NCBI GenBank assembly: GCA_035510155.1
Contig: DATKHR010000347.1
Location: 1 to 8,158, forward strand
Direction: 5' to 3'
Origin: DATKHR01 sp035510155
GTDB lineage: Bacteria > Acidobacteriota > Vicinamibacteria > Vicinamibacterales > CAVVIG01
DNA length: 8,158 bases
Each line of letters begins with the position of its first letter. Positions within the stretch are counted from its first letter, which is position 1. The notes below the pieces were generated by a model. That model was not told the origin of the DNA and did no database searches. It saw nothing but the letters and a program-made list of their open reading frames with translations. This document shows, one piece after another, positions 1 to 6,134 of the stretch. Both the position numbers and the translations under genes were made by a program.

Positions 1-201
1 ATCGGACGCTTCGAGTGGCGGGGCCTCCCTGTGTCGGTCTGGTTGTTTCGCATCGCGTCGAACGCGCTCGCGGACCACTGGCGCGAACGTGCCCGCACTG
101 GCCAGGAGGCCGGAACGGGGGGGGTGGAGGCGGCATGCACCGCGAGGTGCGCGTCGGGGACTCAATGGTCATCGTTGGCGAAGGTGGTGGGGCCGGCGTG
201 A
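1..201 (+). pseudogene. ECF-type sigma-70 factor, internal fragment (5' cut by window, 3' broken)
   Basis: The first reading frame is open from base 1 and reads like sigma-70 region 2 of an extracytoplasmic-function sigma factor. Its first residues IGRFEWRGLPVS lead into WLFRIASNALADHWR (residues 14-28), which matches the region 2.3/2.4 pattern (aromatic-W-L-aromatic-R-I-A-x-N-x-x-x-D) used for -10 melting and recognition. Similarity fades at about residue 37 (base ~110), and the frame stops at a TGA at 199-201. The region 4 helix-turn-helix that should follow region 2 by a short linker is absent; the DNA instead runs into a glyoxalase-fold gene in another frame. A family member is about 160-200 residues, so this is an incomplete gene that could not recognise -35 elements. 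It is either a real truncation or a contig join. Identification rests on about 35 residues. Confidence 0.6.
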
Positions 202-737
202 TGCCCCTCAGGCCCGTCGCGTTTCACGTCCTCGTGAAAGACGCTGACGCCACGTTCAAACGGGCGATTGCCGCGGGCGCGCGATCGCTCGGCGAACCCG
301 CCGACCGTAGTTACGGCGAGCGCTCCGGCTTCGTCGCCGATCCATTCGGGAATCACTGGTATATCTCCACACCGATCGGTCCGGAGTCCTTTACCGGCGC
401 GGCTCGCACGGTGACGCCGGTCCTCCATGTCCAGGGTGCCGCGGACTACCTTGGATTCCTGAAGCAGGCGCTCGGCGCGGTCGAAGACATGCGGCACGAT
501 GAGGGTGGGCGCCTCCGGTACGCGAGGCTGCGTATCGGCGACGCTGCTGTTGAATTGGGGGAAGGCGAGCCAATGCCCGGATCGTTCCTCCTTTATGTTC
601 CCGATCCGGATGCCCGATATGAACAAGCGATGGCTTCCGGCGCAACGTCGCTCATGCCTCCGGCGGACCAGCCTTACGGCCGCATCGGCGGTGTTGAGGA
701 TGCGCGGGGCAACCAGTGGTTCTTTTCGCGGCCCTAG
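135..737 (+). CDS. Tandem VOC (glyoxalase/bleomycin-resistance fold, PhnB-like) protein, N-terminally truncated
   Basis: Two VOC modules in tandem. The first (residues ~1-80 from the ATG at 135) is only the second half of a module: it starts at HREVRVGDSMVIVGE and runs to YGERSGFVADPFGNHWYIST. The second (residues ~90-200) is complete: VTPVLHVQGAADYLGFLKQALGAVE, then RIGDAAVELGE, then YGRIGGVEDARGNQWFF. PhnB-like VOC proteins of this type have no well-defined reaction; some relatives bind metals, antibiotics or small electrophiles. The frame is open back to base 15, but residues encoded there are not VOC-like (in another frame that DNA is a sigma factor), so the coding start is placed at ATG 135, which has GGAGG at 126-130, four bases upstream. 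About 50 residues of module 1 are missing, so the protein is probably damaged. The stop TAG is shared, as CTAG, with the convergent permease gene. Confidence 0.72.
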   Translation: MHREVRVGDSMVIVGEGGGAGVMPLRPVAFHVLVKDADATFKRAIAAGARSLGEPADRSYGERSGFVADPFGNHWYISTPIGPESFTGAARTVTPVLHVQGAADYLGFLKQALGAVEDMRHDEGGRLRYARLRIGDAAVELGEGEPMPGSFLLYVPDPDARYEQAMASGATSLMPPADQPYGRIGGVEDARGNQWFFSRP

Positions 738-2101
738 CGTTTGGCGCCAACGAAGAAGTGGAGCAGAAACAATATCGTGAGGGTATAGGTGACCAGGTTG
801 TTCTCGCGGTGGCGCCCCGCGAGCAGCTTGACGACCGTGTAGGACACGAAACCGAACGCGAGCCCCTGGGCAATTGAGTAGGTCAGCGGCATCATCGCGA
901 TGGTGAGGAATGCAGGGACAGCGTCCGTGAAATCGTCGAACCGGATATGCACGATCTCCACCATCATCAACGCTCCGATCAGGATCAGGACAGGTGCCGT
1001 CGCCTGTGTCGGGATGAAGCCGACGAGCGGGGCGAACGCCAGCGCGATCAGGAACAGGAGCCCGACGACGACCGCCGTCAGGCCGGTGCGACCTCCCTCG
1101 GACACGCCCGCCGCGCTCTCGATGTAGCTCGTGACCGTGCTCGTGCCCAGCAGAGCGCCGAACATCGTTCCCACTGAATCTGCCACGAGCGCCCTGCCAA
1201 TCCGCGGCAGCCGGCCGATGTCGTCGAGCAGCCTTGCCTTGCGCGACACGCCGATCAGCGTGCCGATATTGTCGAAGAGATCCACGAACGTAAACGAGAA
1301 AAGGATTGGGACCAGGCCGAACCTGAGCGCACCCGGGACATCGAGCTTGAATGCCGTTGGCTGCAGTGCGGCGAACGGGTTCGTCATTGTGATGAGGCTG
1401 GATGGGCCTTTGGGTATTGGAGCCACGCCGGCGGTCATTGCGATTGCGGTCGTGGCGGCAACGCCGAGCAGCAGGGCACCGCGAACATGGCGCGCGACCA
1501 GACCGGCGGTCACGAGGAGGCCGGCCAGCGCGACCAGCACGCCGGGCGTGTTCATCGCACCCAGCGTGACCAGCGTCGCATCGCTCCGGACGATGATGCC
1601 GGCGTTGCGAAGGCCAATGAAGGCAATGAACAGGCCGATCCCGACACCGATGGCCGAGCGCAGCACGCCAGGCACGCCGTCGACGATCCACTGGCGCACT
1701 CGCGTGACCGTGAGCAGGAAGAAGACGAGCCCCGATATGAAGACGGCGCCCAGGGCCGTCTGCCATGGGAGACGCATCCCTATCACGACCGCGTATGTGA
1801 AGAACGCGTTCAGGCCCATGCCCGGAGCGACGGCTATCGGGTAGTTCGCGTAGACTCCCATCAGAACCGTCGCAAATGCCGACGCCAGGCACGTGGCGGC
1901 GAAGGTCGCCTCCACGGGCATCCCGGCATCTTTCAAGATGTTCGGGTTGACGAAGAGGATATAGGCGAGCGTGACGAACGTGGTCGCGCCGGCCAGGACC
2001 TCGGTTCGCACGTCCGTCCGGTTCTCGCGCAGGCGAAAGATCCGGTCGAGCCGGGTCCTGCGCGGTTCGTCGACATTGGCAGCCGTGAGTGCCGCAGACA
2101 T
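734..2101 (-). CDS. NCS2-family purine permease, AzgA/AdeP type (COG2252)
   Basis: Inner-membrane nucleobase:cation symporter, 455 residues, the usual length for AzgA-type permeases. The N-terminus (LDRIFRLRENRTDVRTEVLAG, then TTFVTLAYILFVNPNIL at ~41-56) follows the pattern of enterobacterial AdeP/PbuG proteins. The substrate-site signatures are present: APGMGLNAFF at 92-101, SFTFVDLFDNIGTLIG at 269-284 and ESAAGVSEGGRTG at 328-340. Hydrophobic segments throughout fit the 12-14-helix NCS2 fold. Family members import adenine, guanine or hypoxanthine; the exact base cannot be read from sequence. The start ATG lies 9 nt after the TGA of the nucleosidase gene with no Shine-Dalgarno in the gap, which suggests translational coupling. 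The pairing implies that it takes up the base freed by that enzyme. Its TAG stop overlaps the stop of the convergent VOC gene within a shared CTAG. Confidence 0.95.
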   Translation of the reverse strand: MSAALTAANVDEPRRTRLDRIFRLRENRTDVRTEVLAGATTFVTLAYILFVNPNILKDAGMPVEATFAATCLASAFATVLMGVYANYPIAVAPGMGLNAFFTYAVVIGMRLPWQTALGAVFISGLVFFLLTVTRVRQWIVDGVPGVLRSAIGVGIGLFIAFIGLRNAGIIVRSDATLVTLGAMNTPGVLVALAGLLVTAGLVARHVRGALLLGVAATTAIAMTAGVAPIPKGPSSLITMTNPFAALQPTAFKLDVPGALRFGLVPILFSFTFVDLFDNIGTLIGVSRKARLLDDIGRLPRIGRALVADSVGTMFGALLGTSTVTSYIESAAGVSEGGRTGLTAVVVGLLFLIALAFAPLVGFIPTQATAPVLILIGALMMVEIVHIRFDDFTDAVPAFLTIAMMPLTYSIAQGLAFGFVSYTVVKLLAGRHRENNLVTYTLTILFLLHFFVGAKR

Positions 2102-2110
2102 CGATGCTGT

Positions 2111-2953
2111 TCAGCGCGTGAGGGTCGCGATGTAGGCCTTGACGACCTGAAAGACGTAGTCCTCGCACGCTTCGCCCGTTCGGGGATCATAGGCGCCGCC
2201 GTTGGTCACGTTGTCGGACACGACACGAATACCAAGGAACGGGACGTTGAAGACCGACGCGATCTGCGCGGCCGAGGCAGTCTCCATCTCTTCCACTGTG
2301 GTGCCGAACCGGGTGTGGAGCCAAGCTATTCGATCGATCTCGTCGTTCCACATGTCGGCGGACCCGATCACCCCTTCGACAATCCGCCCCCGGGTGTAGT
2401 CTTTTCTCGCGTATCGGGCCGCCGCCAGCAGAGGTCCGTCCGCCTGGAACCGTGCAGGCCTTCGCGCGTTGGGATCGTTCCCGGCGCTTCCCTCGGAGGC
2501 AGTCAGATCCAGCGGCACCCAGTCGAGCGGGCTGCTTCCCTCTCCGGCCAGCCGAACGCGGCTCCTGAACGCGCCAATGTTCACCGAGCTGGTGCCGAGC
2601 ACGATGTCGAAGAGATGCAGGGCCGGATCGTGGCCGCCGGCCGTCCCCTGGTTGACGATCGCAACCGGATGGTAGTGTTCAACCGCGATGACGGTCGCGG
2701 CGGCGGCGTTGGACATCCCCTTCAGAGTCTTCGACACGATGACCGGATAGCCGTCCAGCGTGCCGCGCCAGAAGGTCCATCCGCCGACCTGCTCGACGCC
2801 GACATTGTCCAATCGCCCGGCCAGCTTCTCGACTTCGATCGGCATGGCCCCCTGCACGACGATAGGCGGTGACCCTGTTGGTCGACCCTGCGCGAGGGCC
2901 GGCACCGGAACAGCCAGCCACACGATGAGCGGGAGCGTCGCAAAGCGGATCAT
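2111..2953 (-). CDS. Secreted MTA/SAH-nucleosidase-family (phosphorylase superfamily) protein
   Basis: Predicted purine nucleosidase (PNP_UDP fold) of 280 residues with a Sec signal peptide: MIRFATLPLIVWLAVPVPALAQ, likely cleaved near ALA-Q. Against E. coli MTA/SAH nucleosidase, GAMPIEVE (35-42) keeps the acid/base Glu12 as E40, NQGTAGG (101-107) matches the Gly-rich loop, EEMET (211-215) keeps the ribose-binding Glu174 as E214, and RVVSDN (223-228) keeps the catalytic Asp197 as D227. It is about 50 residues longer than E. coli Pfs, from the signal peptide and an insertion around 130-170. Members cleave MTA, SAH or related nucleosides to a free base; cytosolic Pfs has no signal, so export is the unusual trait. 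AGGA lies 7 nt before the ATG. The next gene in the operon is a purine permease, suggesting extracytoplasmic base release followed by import. Substrate is inferred only. Confidence 0.88.
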   Translation of the reverse strand: MIRFATLPLIVWLAVPVPALAQGRPTGSPPIVVQGAMPIEVEKLAGRLDNVGVEQVGGWTFWRGTLDGYPVIVSKTLKGMSNAAAATVIAVEHYHPVAIVNQGTAGGHDPALHLFDIVLGTSSVNIGAFRSRVRLAGEGSSPLDWVPLDLTASEGSAGNDPNARRPARFQADGPLLAAARYARKDYTRGRIVEGVIGSADMWNDEIDRIAWLHTRFGTTVEEMETASAAQIASVFNVPFLGIRVVSDNVTNGGAYDPRTGEACEDYVFQVVKAYIATLTR

Positions 2954-3038
2954 CGAATCATCCTATCGTGAGCTTGAGTGCCGACTTGTACCCGCCGCGG
3001 TTGCGCGGGCTCTACTCGCTCATAGTCGCCGTCCCAGA

Positions 3039-4139
3039 TTACTTTTGAGCCCCCTCTTCACCGTCCGCGATCACCGGCACCAGTCGGCCGTTTGCATCCA
3101 GTTCGAAGATCCGCCGCTCGGTCACCAATCGATCGGGGCCGGTTCTGCGGACAGTCGTCACAATCCGGCGGATCACTCGCAGAGATTCGCTGAGAGCAAC
3201 TGGACTGCGGGCCTCTATTTCTTCGACGGTGTCGCGGCCGCCGTCGGCGGTGGCCGTCGTCGATATTCGGACGCGCTGGCGCACGCCCTGCGGGCTGTCG
3301 GGTCGAGGGAACCCGTCCATGCTTCGGGCATACGTTTCAACCATCACCTGCTCCCGTCCGTTCGCTTCGGATCGGCGGGTGACGTTTCTTTCACTGACCA
3401 CCAAGTTCCCGGCTGTATCGCGACGGAGAACCGTCTCTTCCTCCAGGCGCTCCGAAGATCCGATGTCGCGGATGTCCGTGCTTCGAGTTTCCGTAGGCTG
3501 CCATCGCCCGTTCATGTCGAGAACCAGGTGAGTGATGCCGTGCCGGACAACGGCCGGGTTGATGCGGCGGTCGGTGGACTCTGTGCGCTCGGCTTCCCGG
3601 AGCGCTCCGTCAATGCCCTGTCGAAGGAAAGTCGTCTCCGTCCGGCGGGTATCGGGTGCGGCCAATCTCGTCTCTTCGATTCGCCGGGACTTCAAGCCAA
3701 GACGGCCGTTGACGTCAGAGACCCACGTATCTTGAACTGTCCTCGGATTCCCGCCTGCCGCGATCTCCTGCCGGGACAGCGTCATCTCCAACAGCTTTCG
3801 TTGTCCCTCAGCGCCGAACCCAAACACGTCACGTCTCGTCCGCGTGGTAGTGGCACCTGTGCGGGTGGTCTCGACGCTGATTTCCTGAACCGGTGCCATC
3901 CTGCCGTCAATGTCCGGCGTTTCGTCGGTTGCGACGACGAGTTCCCGGCCACCGGATTCCGATCGTGTTTCAGTACGCCGCCAAGGCAAGACGTCACCGC
4001 TGGGATAGGTCCGCTGAATCACGCTCGCAGGCAACGCCTGCGGCGGCTGCCCGGTTGTGTCGCTTCCCGGTTGGCTCGCGGCGCCAGCAGACGTAATCAT
4101 GAGCCAAAGACAGACACCGACGATGCGTGGGGGCGTCAT
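3039..4139 (-). CDS. Secreted repeat protein of unknown function
   Basis: No family recognised. The protein is 366 residues from the ATG at 4139, chosen because it has a strong GGGAGGA Shine-Dalgarno ending 7 nt upstream and opens with a signal peptide (MTPPRIVGVCLWLMITSAGA, cleavage near AGA-A or AAS-Q). An in-frame extension to 4250 is open but would bury that signal. The mature part is rich in Arg, Thr and Glu with few hydrophobics and no transmembrane segment. It is built of about eight degenerate units of ~33 residues, each carrying a D-x-x-G-x-hydrophobic turn: IDGRMAPV (77), GAEGQRKLL (109), DVNGRLGLK (142), GIDGALREA (175), DMNGRWQPT (208), DTAGNLVVS (241), SMDGFPRPD (273), DANGRLVPV (348). 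Alternating T/R/E runs between turns suggest amphipathic beta-strands in a solenoid-like or periplasmic/surface protein. It lies 85 nt upstream of the nucleosidase gene on the same strand, so co-transcription is possible. Confidence 0.85.
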   Translation of the reverse strand: MTPPRIVGVCLWLMITSAGAASQPGSDTTGQPPQALPASVIQRTYPSGDVLPWRRTETRSESGGRELVVATDETPDIDGRMAPVQEISVETTRTGATTTRTRRDVFGFGAEGQRKLLEMTLSRQEIAAGGNPRTVQDTWVSDVNGRLGLKSRRIEETRLAAPDTRRTETTFLRQGIDGALREAERTESTDRRINPAVVRHGITHLVLDMNGRWQPTETRSTDIRDIGSSERLEEETVLRRDTAGNLVVSERNVTRRSEANGREQVMVETYARSMDGFPRPDSPQGVRQRVRISTTATADGGRDTVEEIEARSPVALSESLRVIRRIVTTVRRTGPDRLVTERRIFELDANGRLVPVIADGEEGAQK

Positions 4140-4292
4140 GAACTTCCTCCCTTTTGAAACCCGTCCCAACGTCCAGCCCTTAAGTAAACGACGTGCCCCG
4201 GTCGACCCCGGAACAGCTGACACAATAGTCCATCGCAAGCCCGCCCACACACGGAAGCGGTGGCGTGCGCGAATTACGATTTGCGTAGCATC

Positions 4293-4324
4293 GCTGCCGC
4301 TGCCGCTGCCGCGGACTGCCGCGG
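4293..4324 (+). repeat. (GCTGCC)3 microrepeat running into a CCGCGG hairpin in the MaoC leader
   Basis: Three tandem GCTGCC units (4293-4310) run into CCGCGG-ACTG-CCGCGG (4309-4324), which can fold as a 6-bp GC stem with a 4-nt loop; CTGCCGCGG also occurs twice as a direct repeat. The element ends 23 nt before the Shine-Dalgarno of the downstream hydratase gene. It may affect mRNA structure or may simply be low-complexity DNA. Read through in frame it gives a poly-Ala run, which is one reason for rejecting a longer N-terminus for that gene. Confidence 0.5.
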
Positions 4325-4358
4325 TCAGTTCAGCGGCAACTCACAGTGGAGGAACGAG

Positions 4359-4796
4359 ATGACGGACACGTTGGCGGTCTGGCCGAAGGGAGCACCTGTG
4401 GTTGGACAACGCGCCGAGCGATCACGCGTGATCGGCCCCAGGGACATCGAGCTGTTCACCGCGATCAGCGGCGACCGCAACCCGTTGCACTACGACGCCG
4501 AACGCGCCGCTCGGACGCGTTTCGGAGGTATTGTCGTACAGGGGGGAATCACGAGCGCGATTCTCAACGCGGTCGTTGCCGAAGATCTCCCCGGTCCCGG
4601 CACGGTCTTTCTGAATGTGAACTGGAACTTCAAGGCCCCGGTGCGACCCGGCGACGTGATTACCGGCCAGGTGGAGATCACGCGAGTCCGCCACGACAAG
4701 CCCATCACCGAATTGCTCACACGAGTCGTTCGCGGCGACGGCACCGTGGCGCTCGAGGGCACGGAGGTCTGCTACACCGTACCCATGGCAGCGTAG
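4359..4796 (+). CDS. MaoC-family hot-dog dehydratase ((R)-specific enoyl-CoA hydratase-like)
   Basis: Single hot-dog protein of 145 residues, the size of PhaJ/MaoC hydratases. The hydratase-2 motif FTAISGDRNPLHYD (33-46) contains the catalytic pair D39 and H44. FGGIVVQGGITSA (55-67) occupies the conserved segment after the motif, and the strands NVNWNFKAPVRPGDVITGQVEI (86-107) are typical of the fold. The predicted reaction is reversible hydration of a trans-2-enoyl-CoA to an (R)-3-hydroxyacyl-CoA in the cytosol; the acyl substrate cannot be inferred, and some single-domain MaoC proteins act on other thioesters. The start is ATG 4359, with GGAGG at 4348-4352 six bases upstream. The frame is open further upstream to 4260, but that part is poly-Ala from a microrepeat. 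No fatty-acid or PHA genes are adjacent. The next gene is convergent, 16 nt away. Confidence 0.9.
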   Translation: MTDTLAVWPKGAPVVGQRAERSRVIGPRDIELFTAISGDRNPLHYDAERAARTRFGGIVVQGGITSAILNAVVAEDLPGPGTVFLNVNWNFKAPVRPGDVITGQVEITRVRHDKPITELLTRVVRGDGTVALEGTEVCYTVPMAA

Positions 4797-4812
4797 GCAC
4801 CGAGGGACCTGG

Positions 4813-5151
4813 CTACCGGGTGGCCTTCCGTCTCGCGGCCGAATACTTCTTCATCCTCGTCCCGACTGCTTTGCGCCCAGCGCGCGCCATCCTCCGACGC
4901 TTCCGGAGTGTCGCCTTCGGTCGACTGTGCTTCCCGGTACCATTAGAGCGGGTTCCGCGCTGAACTGTCGCGGCACTCGTCTCGTTTCCGAGCTGCCGTA
5001 ACAATCCGCTGGCTGTCTCCCGGATACCTTCGAGCTTCTTGATGATTTGATGTTGCTGCGCCAGCCAGCCCTTCGCTCTCGCTTCCGCTGTACCGAGGAG
5101 CCTCCCAACGTCCTCGGCGAAGTGCCCGAGCTTAGATTCAGTCGTCGCCAT
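4813..5151 (-). CDS. Small protein with helical N-terminus and strongly basic tail, unknown function
   Basis: A 112-residue protein with no enzymatic motif. Residues 1-55 (MATTESKLGHFAEDVGRLLG and on through KGWLAQQHQIIKKLEGIRETASGLLRQLG) are strongly helix-forming with heptad-like hydrophobics. Residues 56-78 are a Ser/Thr/Gly linker. Residues 79-112 are almost entirely Lys/Arg/Ala (TLRKRRRMARAGRKAVGTRM, then KKYSAARRKATR). This tail resembles the RRMSxxARKxIxxxxKxxWAxxRK endings seen on small uncharacterised bacterial proteins thought to bind nucleic acids; here the usual Trp position is Ser (residue 94), a divergence worth noting. The ATG has GGAGG four bases upstream, supporting translation. 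DNA or RNA binding is inferred from charge alone. It is convergent with the hydratase gene, and 126 nt downstream of the barrel gene across a terminator-like hairpin. Confidence 0.75.
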   Translation of the reverse strand: MATTESKLGHFAEDVGRLLGTAEARAKGWLAQQHQIIKKLEGIRETASGLLRQLGNETSAATVQRGTRSNGTGKHSRPKATLRKRRRMARAGRKAVGTRMKKYSAARRKATR

Positions 5152-5205
5152 TCGACCTCCGGCAGGAGTGCGGCTGTCACAGTTTGCGAGGATCAGGAAA
5201 ACGTC

Positions 5206-5257
5206 GGGTGGGGCCGGCCGCAGGCTTGGTCTGCCGCGACCGTACGACGCCCCACCC
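5206..5257 (-). terminator. Terminator-like hairpin after the outer-membrane protein gene
   Basis: GGGTGGGGC (5206-5214) and GCCCCACCC (5249-5257) are a perfect 9-bp inverted repeat. The 34-nt loop holds an inner GCAG/CTGC stem (5220-5223 and 5231-5234). On the minus strand the stem is followed after four bases (CGAC) by CGTTTTCC, a short T tract ending the element. It begins 20 nt past the barrel-protein stop and lies ahead of the small basic gene, so it would separate the two transcripts. The long loop and short T tract make it weaker than a textbook intrinsic terminator. Confidence 0.45.
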
Positions 5258-5277
5258 TTCCCCTTGACCGCTCGGGC

Positions 5278-5916
5278 TCATCGTTGTCCAAAATTGAACG
5301 CCAGCGTGATGTCGAAAATCCTGTTGTTCTGCGTAAATCCGATGGGAATCTCGACGAGCGGCACGATGGCAATTCTTCGGTTGAGTACGACGCCCACTCC
5401 AATCATCGCGAGACCACCGGTCTGGCTGCTCGTCTGATCGACGCCGCCTAGAGACGCTTTCGTTCGCTGATAGAGCACTCCGCCACCGAACGTGGGCACG
5501 ACATTCAACAGGTCCCAGTCGGTTACCGGAACACCGACGTTGACAGCGCCGAGGAACGACAACCCGTTCACTGTAACGTCGCCGACGTTGGGCCCGAAGC
5601 TGTAAGCCGCCTCGACATTCGGGCAGACATGAACGCGGTCGACCCAATAGTCTTGCCCGATGTTGCCGCTGACGACCTTCGATGATGTGCCCAAGTCGCT
5701 GTAATTGACGATCGACGCACCCACCCCGCCAAACACCTGGTCGCCCCCACCCCTCACGCCGACTCCAAACTCGCTGGCCCCCGTCTGAAACGCGCCACCC
5801 ACGCTGACCTGCGTGGATGTGTCGCGAAACGAGGCTCTTCCCTGGCACATCTGGGCATGCGCTACGCTAGAGGAAAGCGCAAGCCCAACGACCGCAATTA
5901 CAAGAGTCTTGGTCAC
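5278..5916 (-). CDS. Small outer-membrane beta-barrel protein
   Basis: A 212-residue protein with a signal peptide (TKTLVIAVVGLALSSSVAHA, cleaved before Q22). The mature chain is a series of amphipathic Gly-rich strands (for example EFGVGVRGG at 49, VFGGVGASIVNY at 61, GLSFLGAVNVGVPV at 118, LLNVVPTFGGGVLYQR at 136, GGLAMIGVGVVL at 157), consistent with an 8-10-strand barrel. The end, IFDITLAFNFGQR, looks like a terminal strand with its aromatic residue three from the C-terminus. C24 and C98 are the only cysteines and could form a disulfide. The start is GTG: AGGAGG ends nine bases upstream, no in-frame ATG exists before the signal, and the signal begins immediately. No specific function is recognised; such proteins serve as porins, adhesins or structural barrels. 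It is divergent from the sirtuin gene. Confidence 0.82.
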   Translation of the reverse strand: MTKTLVIAVVGLALSSSVAHAQMCQGRASFRDTSTQVSVGGAFQTGASEFGVGVRGGGDQVFGGVGASIVNYSDLGTSSKVVSGNIGQDYWVDRVHVCPNVEAAYSFGPNVGDVTVNGLSFLGAVNVGVPVTDWDLLNVVPTFGGGVLYQRTKASLGGVDQTSSQTGGLAMIGVGVVLNRRIAIVPLVEIPIGFTQNNRIFDITLAFNFGQR

Positions 5917-6000
5917 CGTCGTCCACCTCCTGGACCAGCGGGGGGTTCGCGGTCTATCGACGTATCGGCGGCTTCTGAGGAGTCCTGCAAGCAGATAACG

Positions 6001-6030
6001 GAATTGCGCACCTTGTCACCGGCACAATTC
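6001..6030. promoter_or_regulatory. Candidate operator: spaced inverted half-sites between divergent genes
   Basis: GAATTGCGC (6001-6009) and GCACAATTC (6022-6030) are inverted copies with one mismatch, separated by 12 nt; their centres are 21 bp apart, two helical turns, as expected for a dimeric regulator on one DNA face. The element sits in the 218-bp region between the divergent barrel and sirtuin genes. No confident -35/-10 pair was found on either strand, so placement relative to a promoter is unknown. Confidence 0.3.
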
Positions 6031-6134
6031 GGCACACTCGAGATGACCCGCTACGGCTACAATCCTCGCCTCGGTTCACGCATCTGGTTCTCAGTGTTTT
6101 CGCGCTTCTCCACATCGAATAGAGGCGAGAGAAA

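Noticed and set aside
162..2168. 668-codon open frame on the minus strand overlapping the permease gene in another frame
   Set aside because: It is Arg/Pro/Gly-rich with no domain or membrane pattern, while the overlapping frame is a clear AzgA permease. Long shadow frames are expected in GC-rich coding DNA.
1487..2872. 461-codon plus-strand open frame antisense to the permease and nucleosidase genes
   Set aside because: Low-complexity Arg/Asp/Gly-rich translation, no motif, and it crosses two well-supported genes on the opposite strand.
2991..3009. Short GC hairpin (CCCGC/GCGGG) between the repeat-protein and nucleosidase genes as a terminator
   Set aside because: Only a 5-bp stem with no T tract on the transcribed strand; too weak to claim separation of the two genes.
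2760..4157. 465-codon plus-strand open frame antisense to the repeat protein
   Set aside because: The minus-strand reading has a signal peptide, a strong ribosome site and regular repeats; the plus-strand translation has none of these.
4140..4250. N-terminal extension of the repeat protein to an upstream start
   Set aside because: It would place about 37 non-conserved residues ahead of a good signal peptide and ignore the strong Shine-Dalgarno directly before the ATG at 4139.
5855..5860. Internal GCATGC sites (here and at 6555-6560) as additional join points
   Set aside because: Both lie inside genes that read through intact: a signal-peptide cleavage region followed by a normal barrel, and the sirtuin zinc site MCMAC.
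6058..6063. TACAAT as a -10 box for the sirtuin gene
   Set aside because: No acceptable -35 hexamer at 16-18 nt upstream and no extended -10 TG; a single hexamer is not enough.
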